From: Metabacillus bambusae
Lineage (GTDB): Bacteria; Bacillota; Bacilli; Bacillales; Bacillaceae
Direction of reading: 5' to 3'
Length of the DNA stretch: 64,000 nt
Assembly: GCF_017497975.1 (NCBI RefSeq)
Contig: NZ_JAGDEL010000005.1
Coordinates: 1-64,000 of the forward strand
Under the pieces are notes generated by a model. It did not search any database and was not told where the DNA came from. It saw only the letters and a program-made list of their open reading frames with translations. The position numbers and the translations under genes are program-made. Of this stretch, positions 43,840-52,569 are shown piece by piece; the stretch's first letter is position 1, and each line of letters begins with the position of its first letter.

Positions 43840-44760
43840 TCATCTTAAAAAGTCTATTAAAGTCGGCTGAATGATTTTTGAACCAACTGCAAGTGATGCA
43901 CGGTGAATACTTTCTTGAATTGTGAGGTCAGTGATAACTCGTTCAATATCAACATCCTCATTTTCAGATAAGATTCTATTCGCTATGACTTCTTGGTCTC
44001 CTAAACGCGACTCAACTAGTTCAAGTCGATTATAGCGTGCACCTAACTCTGATCGTTCAGCTGTTAGATCACCAAAGTGGTCGTCCAGCTTTGCGAGGAG
44101 ATCGTCACCTAATCGAAGTCCATCACTATCAGCATCTTCATGAAGAGAACCATCAATTAAAGCTTCTTCAATATCTTTTAACGTATTCATGATGTCTTTA
44201 CCGAATACATTATTTGCATCAATATTAACTTGAAGCTGTACTCCTTTTGAAACTTCCACCCCGAATTTAGATTTATTCATTGAATAATCATAATTACCGT
44301 CTGCATCTAACGAAACTGGATCTTGTATAGGTGCTGAATGTGTTTCTGTACCATTGAAAATATATTTCCCTGCTACTTGAGTATTGGCAACACCCATTAA
44401 ATCTTCTTTTAATTCAGCAATTTCTACTCCAATTGATTTTAAATCTTCCGGACTATTTGATTCATTATTTCCTTGTACTAGTAATTCCCTAACCCGTTGG
44501 ACAATTTGCGTTGCATGCTCAATCCCTGCTTCAGAATTCTCCATCCATGTATATGCCTCATTTAAATTTCTTTGGTACTGTTCAACCTCTGTTAAATTGG
44601 TTCGATAAAACATTCCTTTAATCGCAACAACTGGATCATCGGAAGGGCGGCTTATTTTCTTACCTGTCGCTAATTGGTCTTGATACTTTCCTAATTTTGA
44701 ATAGCTATTACTTAAATTTTTTAAAGAATTACTCGCCAACATACTTTGTGTAACACGCAT
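43840..44760 (-). CDS. flgL: Flagellar hook-filament junction protein FlgL
   Basis: 306 residues: N-terminal MRVTQSMLASNSLKNLSNSY and KKISRPSDDPVVAIK, C-terminal helix ERVITDLTIQESIHRASLAVGSKIIQPTLIDFL. It links the filament to FlgK at the hook end. 24 bp after flgK. Confidence 0.97.
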   Translation of the reverse strand: MRVTQSMLASNSLKNLSNSYSKLGKYQDQLATGKKISRPSDDPVVAIKGMFYRTNLTEVEQYQRNLNEAYTWMENSEAGIEHATQIVQRVRELLVQGNNESNSPEDLKSIGVEIAELKEDLMGVANTQVAGKYIFNGTETHSAPIQDPVSLDADGNYDYSMNKSKFGVEVSKGVQLQVNIDANNVFGKDIMNTLKDIEEALIDGSLHEDADSDGLRLGDDLLAKLDDHFGDLTAERSELGARYNRLELVESRLGDQEVIANRILSENEDVDIERVITDLTIQESIHRASLAVGSKIIQPTLIDFLR

Positions 44761-44784
44761 GTTTAGTCACCTACCAATCTTAAC

Positions 44785-46368
44785 TTATATACCCATCCCA
44801 TTAATAATTGTATCTAAGAGCTCGTCTTGTAATGAAATCATTTTAGCAGAAGCGTTGTATGCATGTTGAAATGAAATCATATTTGTCATCTCTTCATCTA
44901 ATGATACCGCACTGACTGATTGTCTTCTCTGATCAACAGAATCACGTAATATCGTACTGTTCGTTGTTAGTCTTTCAGCTTCTTGTGCATTAACTGCCAT
45001 TCCACCGATAACACCTTCATAAAAGTTTTGCAATGTTGTTTGTTCTCCACCGATGTCATCCATGGTCTTATTCTTTATTTCAGCCAACTTTAACGCATTC
45101 GTTCCATCACCAATCGGTGGTAAGACCTCACCGTCTTTGAATCCTGTAGCTATATTATCTGTCGAATCTTCAATTTCATCGGAAATTCTGATTAGACTTG
45201 CTGCATCTTTTGAATCAGTTCCTACAGAAAAGAAATCTATTTCACTATTTTGATCTAATGGATTGTTATTAGCATCATAATCGTTAAGTGTCCAACCAGC
45301 ACTATGAACAGCATTAAATTCTGTTGCAAATTTATATGCCATTGTATCCAGATTTTCAATCATTTCAGGATACAAACCACCGCCATAATCAGACCCATCG
45401 ACAAAACCATATGAATCAACTAAACTACTAATCTTTCCTTTACTATTAAAACCCATGATATCAATGGTTATTTCTGAATCACCCGAACCCATTTTGATCG
45501 CTTCTACTAATCCATCAATTTGTTGACCATCTTCATTCGTAAGTTGTTCATAGCTAACACTTAGTTCATTTACCTTTTTTTGCTCTGCATCTACTAATGT
45601 ACCAATACTATTGCCATTATCATCTATAATTTCAACAGTCACTGTACCTTCTGCTATTTTTAATGCGTTACCTCCAGATGGATTGTTCGACACCTTTATA
45701 TTTGCTAGTGATGATAATTTATCAAGGAGACGATCTCTTTCATCATATAAATCATTTGGCAAATACCCATTCGGCTCGATTTGCGAAATTTGGTTATTAA
45801 TATTATTCAACTGATTAGCAATTGAATTAATTTCTTCAACAGAAACTTCTAGTTCATTTTTCAAATCACTTTGTACCGATTTAAGTGATGTTGATAAATA
45901 GTTGAATGTTTCCGCTACAGCATTTCCACGTTCACGAACTACTGCTCGGGCACCAGAATTCGTTGGATCTAACGCTAAGTCCTGCAATGATTGCCAGAAC
46001 TGATCTAACGATGCTGCCAACCCAGAATCCGAAGGCTCATTCATAATCTCTTCCATCTTCTCAAGGGCATCTGCTCTAGACTCCCAATATCCAAGTTTGT
46101 TATTTTCTGAACGATATTGGGTATCAAGGAAACTTTCACGTATACGTTGAACATTTCCCGCTTCTACACCAGTACCCATTTGACCTGGGATTTGTGGGCG
46201 GTTTAGTCCGAGAGCTGGATAAGCTTCCGTACTTTGAAAATTTACTCTTTGTCGTGTATATCCTGGTGTATTAGCATTTGCAATGTTGTTACCAGTGGTA
46301 TGAAGTGCACTTTGCTGTGCGAACATTCCGCGTCTTGCTATTTCTAATCCCATAAATGTTGAGCGCAT
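44785..46368 (-). CDS. flgK: Flagellar hook-associated protein FlgK
   Basis: 527 residues. The rod/hook family N-terminus is GLEIARRGMFAQQSALHTTG and NIANANTPGYTRQRV, and the C-terminus (SVSAVSLDEEMTNMISFQHAYNASAKMI) is diagnostic. It forms the first junction ring between hook and filament. Confidence 0.98.
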   Translation of the reverse strand: MRSTFMGLEIARRGMFAQQSALHTTGNNIANANTPGYTRQRVNFQSTEAYPALGLNRPQIPGQMGTGVEAGNVQRIRESFLDTQYRSENNKLGYWESRADALEKMEEIMNEPSDSGLAASLDQFWQSLQDLALDPTNSGARAVVRERGNAVAETFNYLSTSLKSVQSDLKNELEVSVEEINSIANQLNNINNQISQIEPNGYLPNDLYDERDRLLDKLSSLANIKVSNNPSGGNALKIAEGTVTVEIIDDNGNSIGTLVDAEQKKVNELSVSYEQLTNEDGQQIDGLVEAIKMGSGDSEITIDIMGFNSKGKISSLVDSYGFVDGSDYGGGLYPEMIENLDTMAYKFATEFNAVHSAGWTLNDYDANNNPLDQNSEIDFFSVGTDSKDAASLIRISDEIEDSTDNIATGFKDGEVLPPIGDGTNALKLAEIKNKTMDDIGGEQTTLQNFYEGVIGGMAVNAQEAERLTTNSTILRDSVDQRRQSVSAVSLDEEMTNMISFQHAYNASAKMISLQDELLDTIINGMGI

Positions 46369-46385
46369 TTGGTTCCCTCCTTACT

Positions 46386-46865
46386 TTATGCTTTCGAATC
46401 AAAGAAAGATCGACGTTGCTTTTCTTTCGTTTGATCGGCTGGTTTATTATAGTTGAAATCTTTTTCTTGTGGCATGATCATGTCAAGCGTAATGGAAGTA
46501 AGCTGTAAAGCCTGTTTTGTTAGGTCTTTGTTAAGCTGATTGGTTGCTTTTAGGCTGGCCATCACAGCTGTAAATTCCTTTGAGATCACTATTAGCTTTT
46601 CTTCCTCTGTCCCTACAGCTTTTTCAATACATGCAGATAAAGTTAATTCTTCTTCACGATTTAAAAATTCAACTGTAAGAGTTATTCTTTCCTCTTCTAC
46701 TTGTCTGATCGCTTGAACAAACATTTGCTCCTTTTTGAGCAATTCCCTTAATTCTTCTATATTCTCACTTTTCAAGCTTTCCGTTTTCTGGAGGGCTATT
46801 TTATGGAGATTTTGATGAAGTTGTAAAAGTTTCTCTAGATTTTGAATCAATTTCTCTGCTGACAT
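46386..46865 (-). CDS. flgN: FlgN chaperone (YvyG)
   Basis: 159 residues, helical, with the FlgN-type heptads LLQLHQNLHKIALQKTESL and LKKEQMFVQAIRQVEEER. Export chaperone of FlgK and FlgL, which follow it. Confidence 0.93.
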   Translation of the reverse strand: MSAEKLIQNLEKLLQLHQNLHKIALQKTESLKSENIEELRELLKKEQMFVQAIRQVEEERITLTVEFLNREEELTLSACIEKAVGTEEEKLIVISKEFTAVMASLKATNQLNKDLTKQALQLTSITLDMIMPQEKDFNYNKPADQTKEKQRRSFFDSKA

Positions 46866-46900
46866 TTATATAACCCTCCATTGATAGCTTGTAAGTCATT

Positions 46901-47164
46901 TTATTTTTTGTAAAAGTTAAGTAATCCCGTCGCAATCGCCTTCGGATCAATCGTATAATTGCCGCTCTCTAGTTGTGTTTTTATCGCTTGAACCTTTTCC
47001 TGTCTCGCCTTCGTAACCTCATTTGATTGTTGAAGATCAATTGCTTTTGAGGAAATCTCTACTTTATCTTCCTTTGTTTGAGGTTTTTGTGCTGCTGCAG
47101 CACTTTTTTCTAAACTGCGTTTATATGGATTTACACCCATAGAACCAAGATTATTTATTTTCAA
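46901..47164 (-). CDS. flgM: Anti-sigma-D factor FlgM
   Basis: 87 residues from TTG 47164 (KINNLGSMGVNPYKRS), which follows GCGAGGGATCC; this aligns with the known start of B. subtilis FlgM. The C-terminal half (DKVEISSKAIDLQQ and RQEKVQAIKTQLESGNYTIDPKAIATGLLNFY) is the SigD-binding part. The longer frame to 47296 runs through a promoter into yvyF and is rejected. FlgM holds SigD inactive until the hook is complete. Confidence 0.92.
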   Translation of the reverse strand: MKINNLGSMGVNPYKRSLEKSAAAAQKPQTKEDKVEISSKAIDLQQSNEVTKARQEKVQAIKTQLESGNYTIDPKAIATGLLNFYKK

Positions 47165-47199
47165 GAGGATCCCTCGCTTTCGTGCGTTATATATATTAT

Positions 47200-47226
47200 T
47201 TATCGGATGGTTTTCACCAAGTTTTA
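47200..47226 (-). promoter_or_regulatory. SigD promoter of flgM
   Basis: Reverse strand: TAAA (47223-47226), 15-bp spacer, TCCGATAA (47200-47207), in the 70-bp gap between yvyF and flgM. Fits feedback control by SigD of its own inhibitor. Confidence 0.8.
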
Positions 47227-47234
47227 GTGATTCA

Positions 47235-47654
47235 TTATTTTTTAGTACTTTGGGAGTAGTAGGTGTAGCTCGACGTTTTTGGTTTGTTTCGCTCACTAAT
47301 CTTTTCTACCTGCTCCATTTGATCCAGTTGCTTATGAATATCCTGTTTACAGCCTTCACAAATCTTATCTTCTTTAATTGTTTTTCCACATTTTGCACAT
47401 GGGTATCCGAGATTAGGAAAACTTGAAAGCTGAATTCTTCCATTACGTATGAATTTTAACACCAATTCTTCCTCAACCCCCGTCGCTTCTACAACTTCAT
47501 GGAGCATTGCTTTGCGATTTTCACGCTTGCGCAAAAATTGGTAGACTGTTTCATATGCTGTTTCTTCCTTTTTAAAGCAGGCATCACATACTGAGCGAAA
47601 CTGTGTTTGTACAAATAAGGCATTACATTTTGGGCAGTTTGATAGTTCTCCCAT
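47235..47654 (-). CDS. yvyF: Flagellar operon protein YvyF
   Basis: 139 residues. Zinc-knuckle N-terminus (CPKCNALFV, then CDAC), a helix-turn-helix-like middle (LHEVVEATGVEEELVLKFIRNGRIQ) and a second pair of knuckles (CAKCGKTIKEDKICEGC). Start ATG 47654 is at good distance from AGGAGAATG; the ATG six bases upstream is too close. Conserved between comFC and flgM; function is not known. Confidence 0.88.
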   Translation of the reverse strand: MGELSNCPKCNALFVQTQFRSVCDACFKKEETAYETVYQFLRKRENRKAMLHEVVEATGVEEELVLKFIRNGRIQLSSFPNLGYPCAKCGKTIKEDKICEGCKQDIHKQLDQMEQVEKISERNKPKTSSYTYYSQSTKK

Positions 47655-47712
47655 TGTCATTCTCCTATCCGAATATGATCTATTATTTATATCGGCAGGT
47701 GAATCGATATTT

Positions 47713-48402
47713 TTAACTTCTAATTAATGTTAATGAGGAAACACTAGCAGCCCCGTTTTGAATAAGTAGCTTTGCAGCATGCCTGAGTGTGCTGCCTGTT
47801 GTATAAATATCATCTATTAATAAAAAACTTCTATTATTTATTTTACTCGAATCTGTCAAAGAAAACACATTTGAGGCTGTTAATCGTTCGAGTCGTGATT
47901 TTTTTGATTGTTTTTCATGGTGGGTTCGTTGGAGAACTTCTAGTTGGGGAATTGGGATGAAATCAGCAAGCAGTTTTGCTTGATTAAAACCACGTTCATA
48001 TAATCGTTCTTTGCTTAAGGGGATCGGGACTGCATAGTCAATATTAAGAGAGGAAATTTGGTTTTTATAAATGCCAAGAAAGTCTTTTTGAAATACGTTT
48101 ACCAATGCAGCATCTCCACGGAATTTAAAGGTAGCGAGAACCTCCTTTACTGCGTCATTATATTCAAATACTGAGATATTTTTATGGAGAATGTTTTTCC
48201 ACATAGGATCATCCTCCCACCTTTGGCAATCAATACATAGCGCTTTAGTTTCTTGTGGCCGACAACAGCTTGGACAGGTTGCCCCTGTAATCTTTTTTAA
48301 CGCTTGATAGCACTCATCACATGCTGCATTTTCAGGAGGCAACAGCAAGCTTGTCCATGAAGCCTGGGCAGCAATCTCTTCATTACAAATAAGACATATG
48401 AT
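47713..48402 (-). CDS. comFC: Competence protein ComFC (phosphoribosyltransferase-like)
   Basis: About 229 residues. Zinc-ribbon N-terminus (ICLICNEE, then CDEC, CPSC and CIDC) and a C-terminal PRTase-type motif LLIDDIYTTGSTLRHAAKLL. Needed for DNA uptake in transformation, with ComFA. At the position of the normal ATG (B. subtilis starts MICL) the codon is ATC (48402-48400), 10 bp after AAAGGAG; the only standard alternative in frame is GTG 48465, inside comFB and without a good ribosome site. Either a rare non-AUG start or an upstream start is used. Confidence 0.85.
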   Translation of the reverse strand: MICLICNEEIAAQASWTSLLLPPENAACDECYQALKKITGATCPSCCRPQETKALCIDCQRWEDDPMWKNILHKNISVFEYNDAVKEVLATFKFRGDAALVNVFQKDFLGIYKNQISSLNIDYAVPIPLSKERLYERGFNQAKLLADFIPIPQLEVLQRTHHEKQSKKSRLERLTASNVFSLTDSSKINNRSFLLIDDIYTTGSTLRHAAKLLIQNGAASVSSLTLIRS

Positions 48403-48403
48403 C

Positions 48404-48712
48404 TTAGATCTTCTCCTTTTGTTGTTGTATTTGGCATAATGGATTATCAGAAACAATCTTCGCACATTCAGCTAGCTTTACTAAAAGGGAAGTCATTTCT
48501 TGTTTATCGATAAATTCCGCCTTTATATACATGACTTTCTCTGCTTTCGTGACATAACGTGGGTGGGTTTTATTTAATGTGAGGGCTAGGATGTCGTCTA
48601 AGCATTCATTGCAGGTACAGTTTAGTTGTAACCGATTTTTATATTCATCTAATAAATCCTTCATAATCCTTTCCATAGCGTTAATGACCATGCGATCGAT
48701 CTCCTTGCTCAT
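48404..48712 (-). CDS. comFB: Late competence protein ComFB
   Basis: 102 residues with the ComFB cysteine cluster CTCNECLDDILALTLN and PRYVTKAE. In cyanobacteria and some bacteria ComFB proteins bind cyclic di-nucleotides; in B. subtilis the gene is not essential for competence. Sits between comFA and comFC; its stop overlaps the comFC ribosome site. Confidence 0.92.
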   Translation of the reverse strand: MSKEIDRMVINAMERIMKDLLDEYKNRLQLNCTCNECLDDILALTLNKTHPRYVTKAEKVMYIKAEFIDKQEMTSLLVKLAECAKIVSDNPLCQIQQQKEKI

Positions 48713-48763
48713 GCAATAATACTATAATTATGACATAGAATGGATTTATTGAAAATACAGTTA

Positions 48764-50254
48764 CTAATTTTTGGTAAAATCGTCACTCCTTGCTGCTTCC
48801 TCATTCATATGCAGGATATGTCTTTTGGCATCCAGCATCGCTTGTGTTTTACCAAAGTGAAACAGAATGATGTCTCCAGTTGGATATGATGCACTTCTTC
48901 CAACCCTGCCTGATATTTGTACAAGTGCACTTTCGGTAAAAATATCATCCTCACTACCGAGTACTGCTACATCACTGTTTGCGATCGTCACGCCTCGTTC
49001 TAATATAGTAGAAGTTACAATGATTGGCACATCTCCGTTACGAAAGCTCTTTACCTTTTCCTTTCTCTTTGGGTCTTCTGCAGATACTCCGACAATTCGC
49101 TCATCATAATGCCTACACAGCTGTACAACTTGGTCGATGATTGAAACAGATGGCACAAATAAAAACGCCTGCTTGTTACGTTGAAGCTGTTTGGTCATCC
49201 ACTTGATAATCACATTAGGTAATCTTCCTTTTTTTAATTGCTTCTTCCAATTACCACACCAAGAAAATTGTGGGACAGGTAAAGGATGTCCATGATATCT
49301 AGCGGGTATTTTTACAGCGTTTCTTTTCTTTTGTTCTACATCTTTTTTCCATTTCTTAGAGGGAGTGGCTGTTAGATAGATGAGAGAACTAGTGGCTTTG
49401 CGGGATTTCTCTACCGCATATTGTAAGGACCTATCAACAGAGAAAGGAAACGCGTCTACCTCGTCGACAATGATAGTATCAAAGGCTTCTTTAAATCGTA
49501 ATAATTGATGTGTTGTTGAAAGATATAGGGATGCGGAATTGTGGTTTTCTTCACTACCACCGTATAGAGCAATGACGGAGGCTGTTGGGAATACTTTCTT
49601 AAGTCGTGGGGTTAATTCTAGGACAACATCTGTGCGCGGGGTGGCGATGCAGATTTTCTTACCAATCGATAGTGCATATTCAATACCTTTAAATAATACC
49701 TCTGTTTTTCCAGCACCACATACAGCCCATACAAGAAGCTCTTGATCAAGCTTGATTGCATTTACTACCTGCTCTGATGCATGAGCCTGTCCCTTTGACA
49801 GGACTCCATTCCATTCTAGAGATGCTGATGATCTTTCTACTGGTGAAGAGCCTACCCAACTATATAAAGGAGTGCATTCGCTCACTCGACCCATCATAAT
49901 GCAATTTCTGCAATAATGACATTGTTGTTCTCCACAACGAGCACATGAAAAGTGCGCAAAAAATGAAGGATTATTGTTGCCACAACGATTGCAGGTTAAG
50001 TGATCCTTTTCGTGGGAAATACCATGATTCATCTTAATAAAGCCATGCTGATAATGAGTGTGAAGTCGTTCAATTGTGAAGGAAATTTCCGAATGAAGTA
50101 ATTCCTTCCCCAATAGGTATTGCTGTAGCTCTAGAGAGAAACTAAATTCTTCATTAATAGAGTTTTGTGGAATGGATTTGCACTTAGAAATCGGCAATCC
50201 TTCTTGGTGGGAAAAGACTGGAGATAGAATATTGTTTTGAACAGTAAATCTCAT
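48764..50254 (-). CDS. comFA: DNA uptake helicase ComFA
   Basis: 496 residues. Zinc module of four cysteine pairs (CNRCG, CARCG, CHYC and C) at about 95-130, then helicase motifs AVCGAGKTEVLF (Walker A), IIVDEVDAF (DEAD-like), LTATPS, and the C-terminal TSTILERGVTI and QISGRVGRSA. ATP-driven motor for single-strand DNA import in competence. First gene of comF. Confidence 0.96.
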   Translation of the reverse strand: MRFTVQNNILSPVFSHQEGLPISKCKSIPQNSINEEFSFSLELQQYLLGKELLHSEISFTIERLHTHYQHGFIKMNHGISHEKDHLTCNRCGNNNPSFFAHFSCARCGEQQCHYCRNCIMMGRVSECTPLYSWVGSSPVERSSASLEWNGVLSKGQAHASEQVVNAIKLDQELLVWAVCGAGKTEVLFKGIEYALSIGKKICIATPRTDVVLELTPRLKKVFPTASVIALYGGSEENHNSASLYLSTTHQLLRFKEAFDTIIVDEVDAFPFSVDRSLQYAVEKSRKATSSLIYLTATPSKKWKKDVEQKKRNAVKIPARYHGHPLPVPQFSWCGNWKKQLKKGRLPNVIIKWMTKQLQRNKQAFLFVPSVSIIDQVVQLCRHYDERIVGVSAEDPKRKEKVKSFRNGDVPIIVTSTILERGVTIANSDVAVLGSEDDIFTESALVQISGRVGRSASYPTGDIILFHFGKTQAMLDAKRHILHMNEEAARSDDFTKN

Positions 50255-50262
50255 TTGTCACC

Positions 50263-50463
50263 TCATTCACCTTTTAAAATTTTCCGATATCGTTTTTCTA
50301 CACTAATGGCAGTTCGAGATAATTGTGTTGCGATATGCTTAAATCTCATCCCACTATTACGCAATTCTAAAAGTTTGCGATCTTCTAGGGTTGTCCAATG
50401 ACGATATGTTCTTTTCTTGTCTTCCTTGTTGTTCTTTGTGTCTTGACTGGAGGTAAAACTCAT
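50263..50463 (-). CDS. Small Myb/SANT-like HTH protein
   Basis: 66 residues from ATG 50463 behind AGAGGAAGG. The core RHWTTLEDRKLLELRNSGMRFKHIATQLSRTAISVEKRYRKI is a Myb/SANT-like helix-turn-helix with the spaced Trp. The gene ends 9 bp before comFA and could be cotranscribed with the comF operon. Function unknown; DNA binding is likely. Confidence 0.7.
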   Translation of the reverse strand: MSFTSSQDTKNNKEDKKRTYRHWTTLEDRKLLELRNSGMRFKHIATQLSRTAISVEKRYRKILKGE

Positions 50464-50548
50464 AGCAATCAAACCTTCCTCTGCATAGTTCATCAGTATT
50501 ATGAAGGATATATTTCAACGTGTCCATAATTTTACTAAAACAAAGGAA

Positions 50549-50573
50549 AAAAGTACTAGAACTTCCGTACTTT
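50549..50573 (-). terminator. Terminator after degV
   Basis: AAAAGTAC / GTACTTTT stem, then TTCC, on the reverse strand. Separates degV from the Myb-comF unit. Confidence 0.65.
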
Positions 50574-50613
50574 TCCCTTATATATTTTTTATGAACACTA
50601 TAGAAAACAATAC

Positions 50614-51456
50614 TTATTTCCTATACCATCCTAGACCAATCGCACCCTCTCCTAGATGGGTACCAGTAACCGGTCCAAAATAGCTAATCAAGCATTCAAC
50701 ATTTGGATACTTCATTTCAAGCTCCTGCTTCATTTTCTCTACTTCATCAGGCTGATTCGCATGAATCGCCACTGCTCTGATTGGGATATTTTTTTCAGCA
50801 TCTTCGTTAAAAAGCTCATACATTCGGTTTAATGCTTTCTTCCGGGTACGGATTTTTTCAAAAGGAACAATGACTTTATCTTCAAAATGGAGAATCGGTT
50901 TAACTTGTAGTAAGCTGCCGATTAATGCTTGAGCTCCACTTAATCGTCCCCCACGCTGCAAGTTCGTTAAATCGTCAACCATAAAATAGGCACGCATTGA
51001 CTGCTTCATTTCTTCTAAGCGTGTTAAAATCTCTTCAGGAGTTTTTCCAGCTAGAGCCATTTCCGATGCTTCAAGCGCGTAAAAGCCTTGTACCATACAG
51101 CTCACTTCTGAATCAAATGGGTAAACCTTTATGTTATCAACCATATTTGCTGCGGTTGCAGCTCCGTTATATGTACCACTAACACCGCTTGAAAGGTGGA
51201 TTGAGATGACTGCATCATATTCTTCAGCTAGTTTTTCAAATAATTCTACAAACATTCCTACTGGAGGCTGTGATGTTGTAGGGAGCTCCTGCTTCTCTCT
51301 AACCTTTGCGAAAAATTGTTCAGCAGTAATTTCGACCTCTTCCTGATAGGTTTCCATCCCAAAATTGACGCTTAATGGAATCATATGGATCTTATACTTT
51401 TCACGGATTTCCTTTGTGATATATGCGGTACTATCTGTTAAAATAGCCGTTTTCAT
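50614..51456 (-). CDS. degV: DegV-family fatty-acid binding protein
   Basis: 280 residues: TDSTAYI near the N-terminus, TSQPPVGMF, HLSSGVSGTYNGA and YFMVDDLTNLQRGGRLS are DegV (FakB-like) motifs that bind a fatty acid carboxylate. Proteins of this family present fatty acids to the FakA kinase. Follows degU as in B. subtilis. Confidence 0.93.
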   Translation of the reverse strand: MKTAILTDSTAYITKEIREKYKIHMIPLSVNFGMETYQEEVEITAEQFFAKVREKQELPTTSQPPVGMFVELFEKLAEEYDAVISIHLSSGVSGTYNGAATAANMVDNIKVYPFDSEVSCMVQGFYALEASEMALAGKTPEEILTRLEEMKQSMRAYFMVDDLTNLQRGGRLSGAQALIGSLLQVKPILHFEDKVIVPFEKIRTRKKALNRMYELFNEDAEKNIPIRAVAIHANQPDEVEKMKQELEMKYPNVECLISYFGPVTGTHLGEGAIGLGWYRK

Positions 51457-51577
51457 AATTTTAATTCCTTCCTTATTACAATACTTATAGTTTACTTATA
51501 TTTTAACGGATCATGTATGTAATTACACTACCTTTAGCATTGAGGTCAAAAGCAATCTAAAGTGGAACACGAACTTA

Positions 51578-51650
51578 TGTCGGTTGTTAAAGTTTTATTG
51601 TCGAGTTCGTTTATTTTATTGTCCGGTTTTTTTAATATATTGTCCGAAAT
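51578..51650. repeat. Four-copy 21-bp tandem array with TTATTGTC core
   Basis: TGTC occurs at 51578, 51599, 51620 and 51641, exactly 21 bp apart; units read roughly TTATTGTCCGGTTTTTTTAAT. Weaker copies (TATCAACC, TATCGACC) continue to about 51690. Lies between the degU terminator and the degV start. The rest of 51457-51750 shows no gene. Confidence 0.8.
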
Positions 51651-51752
51651 GCTAATTATATCAACCGAAAACAAAAAGATATCGACCATTCGACAAATAC
51701 CGGCTTACTTTTCAATGTCCATACTCCATTTAAATTGGTAAATCTCCAAAAA

Positions 51753-51786
51753 AAGAGCCAGGCTCCTAAAAAGAGCCTGACCCTCT
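51753..51786 (-). terminator. Terminator after degU
   Basis: AGAG-TCAGGCTC / GAGCCTG-CTCT stem followed by T7 on the reverse strand. Confidence 0.85.
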
Positions 51787-51794
51787 AATTACAT

Positions 51795-52481
51795 TTACTT
51801 CACTTCAACCCAACCATTTTTAATCGCAACAACAACAGCTTGTGTACGATCATTTACACTCATTTTTTGCAAAATGTTACTTACATGGTTTTTAACTGTT
51901 TTTTCACTAATAAATAATGCTTCACCGATTCCACGGTTACTTTTACCGTCTGCAAGCATTTGTAAGACTTCACACTCGCGTCGAGTAAGAATATGTAATG
52001 GACGACGGATTTCTGGCTGTAAGTGCTGAGTTGGTGAAGCTTGTCCACTTGATGTTGCAAGTCGTCTGAACTCATTAACTAAATTATGAGTTACTTTTGG
52101 ATGTAAGTAAGAGCCACCATCTGCGACAACCTTTACTGCTTCAATCAGTGTATCTGCATCCATCTCTTTTAATAAATAGCCTCTTGCACCTGTCTTTAAC
52201 GCGTGTGTTACATAATTTTCATCATCATGTATTGATAAAATAATGACCTTTGTCTCAGCGTTCGCTTCAATTAATTGTTTTGTTGCTTCGACACCATTTA
52301 CTTTTGGCATGTTGATATCCATGATCACGACATCAGGCTTGTGTGCCTCAACGATTGCTAAAGCCTCTTCTCCGTCATCACCTTCTGCTACAACCTCAAA
52401 ACTTGGTTCGAAGTCTAAAATGCGTTTTACACCTTCACGAAATAACTGATGATCATCAATAATTACAATTTTCGTCTTCAT
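51795..52481 (-). CDS. degU: Response regulator DegU
   Basis: 228 residues: receiver domain with DD at 9-10, phospho-acceptor D55 ([10 protein letters not shown]), K near 105, and a LuxR-type HTH (about 165-228, [28 protein letters not shown]). Global regulator of degradative enzymes, competence and motility. Partner of DegS upstream; acts with SwrA, which is also in this window. Confidence 0.97.
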   Translation of the reverse strand: MKTKIVIIDDHQLFREGVKRILDFEPSFEVVAEGDDGEEALAIVEAHKPDVVIMDINMPKVNGVEATKQLIEANAETKVIILSIHDDENYVTHALKTGARGYLLKEMDADTLIEAVKVVADGGSYLHPKVTHNLVNEFRRLATSSGQASPTQHLQPEIRRPLHILTRRECEVLQMLADGKSNRGIGEALFISEKTVKNHVSNILQKMSVNDRTQAVVVAIKNGWVEVK

Positions 52482-52569
52482 GCTTACGCCTCCCCACTAG
52501 TTTATTCTAGTCTATTAGCCATCTATACCGTCAATAAGCCTTTAGACCGTATTTATCTAATTACCTTTG

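Noticed and set aside
46901-47296. Longer FlgM starting inside yvyF
   Set aside because: The extra residues are encoded by the SigD promoter region and the yvyF end; TTG 47164 fits the family start.
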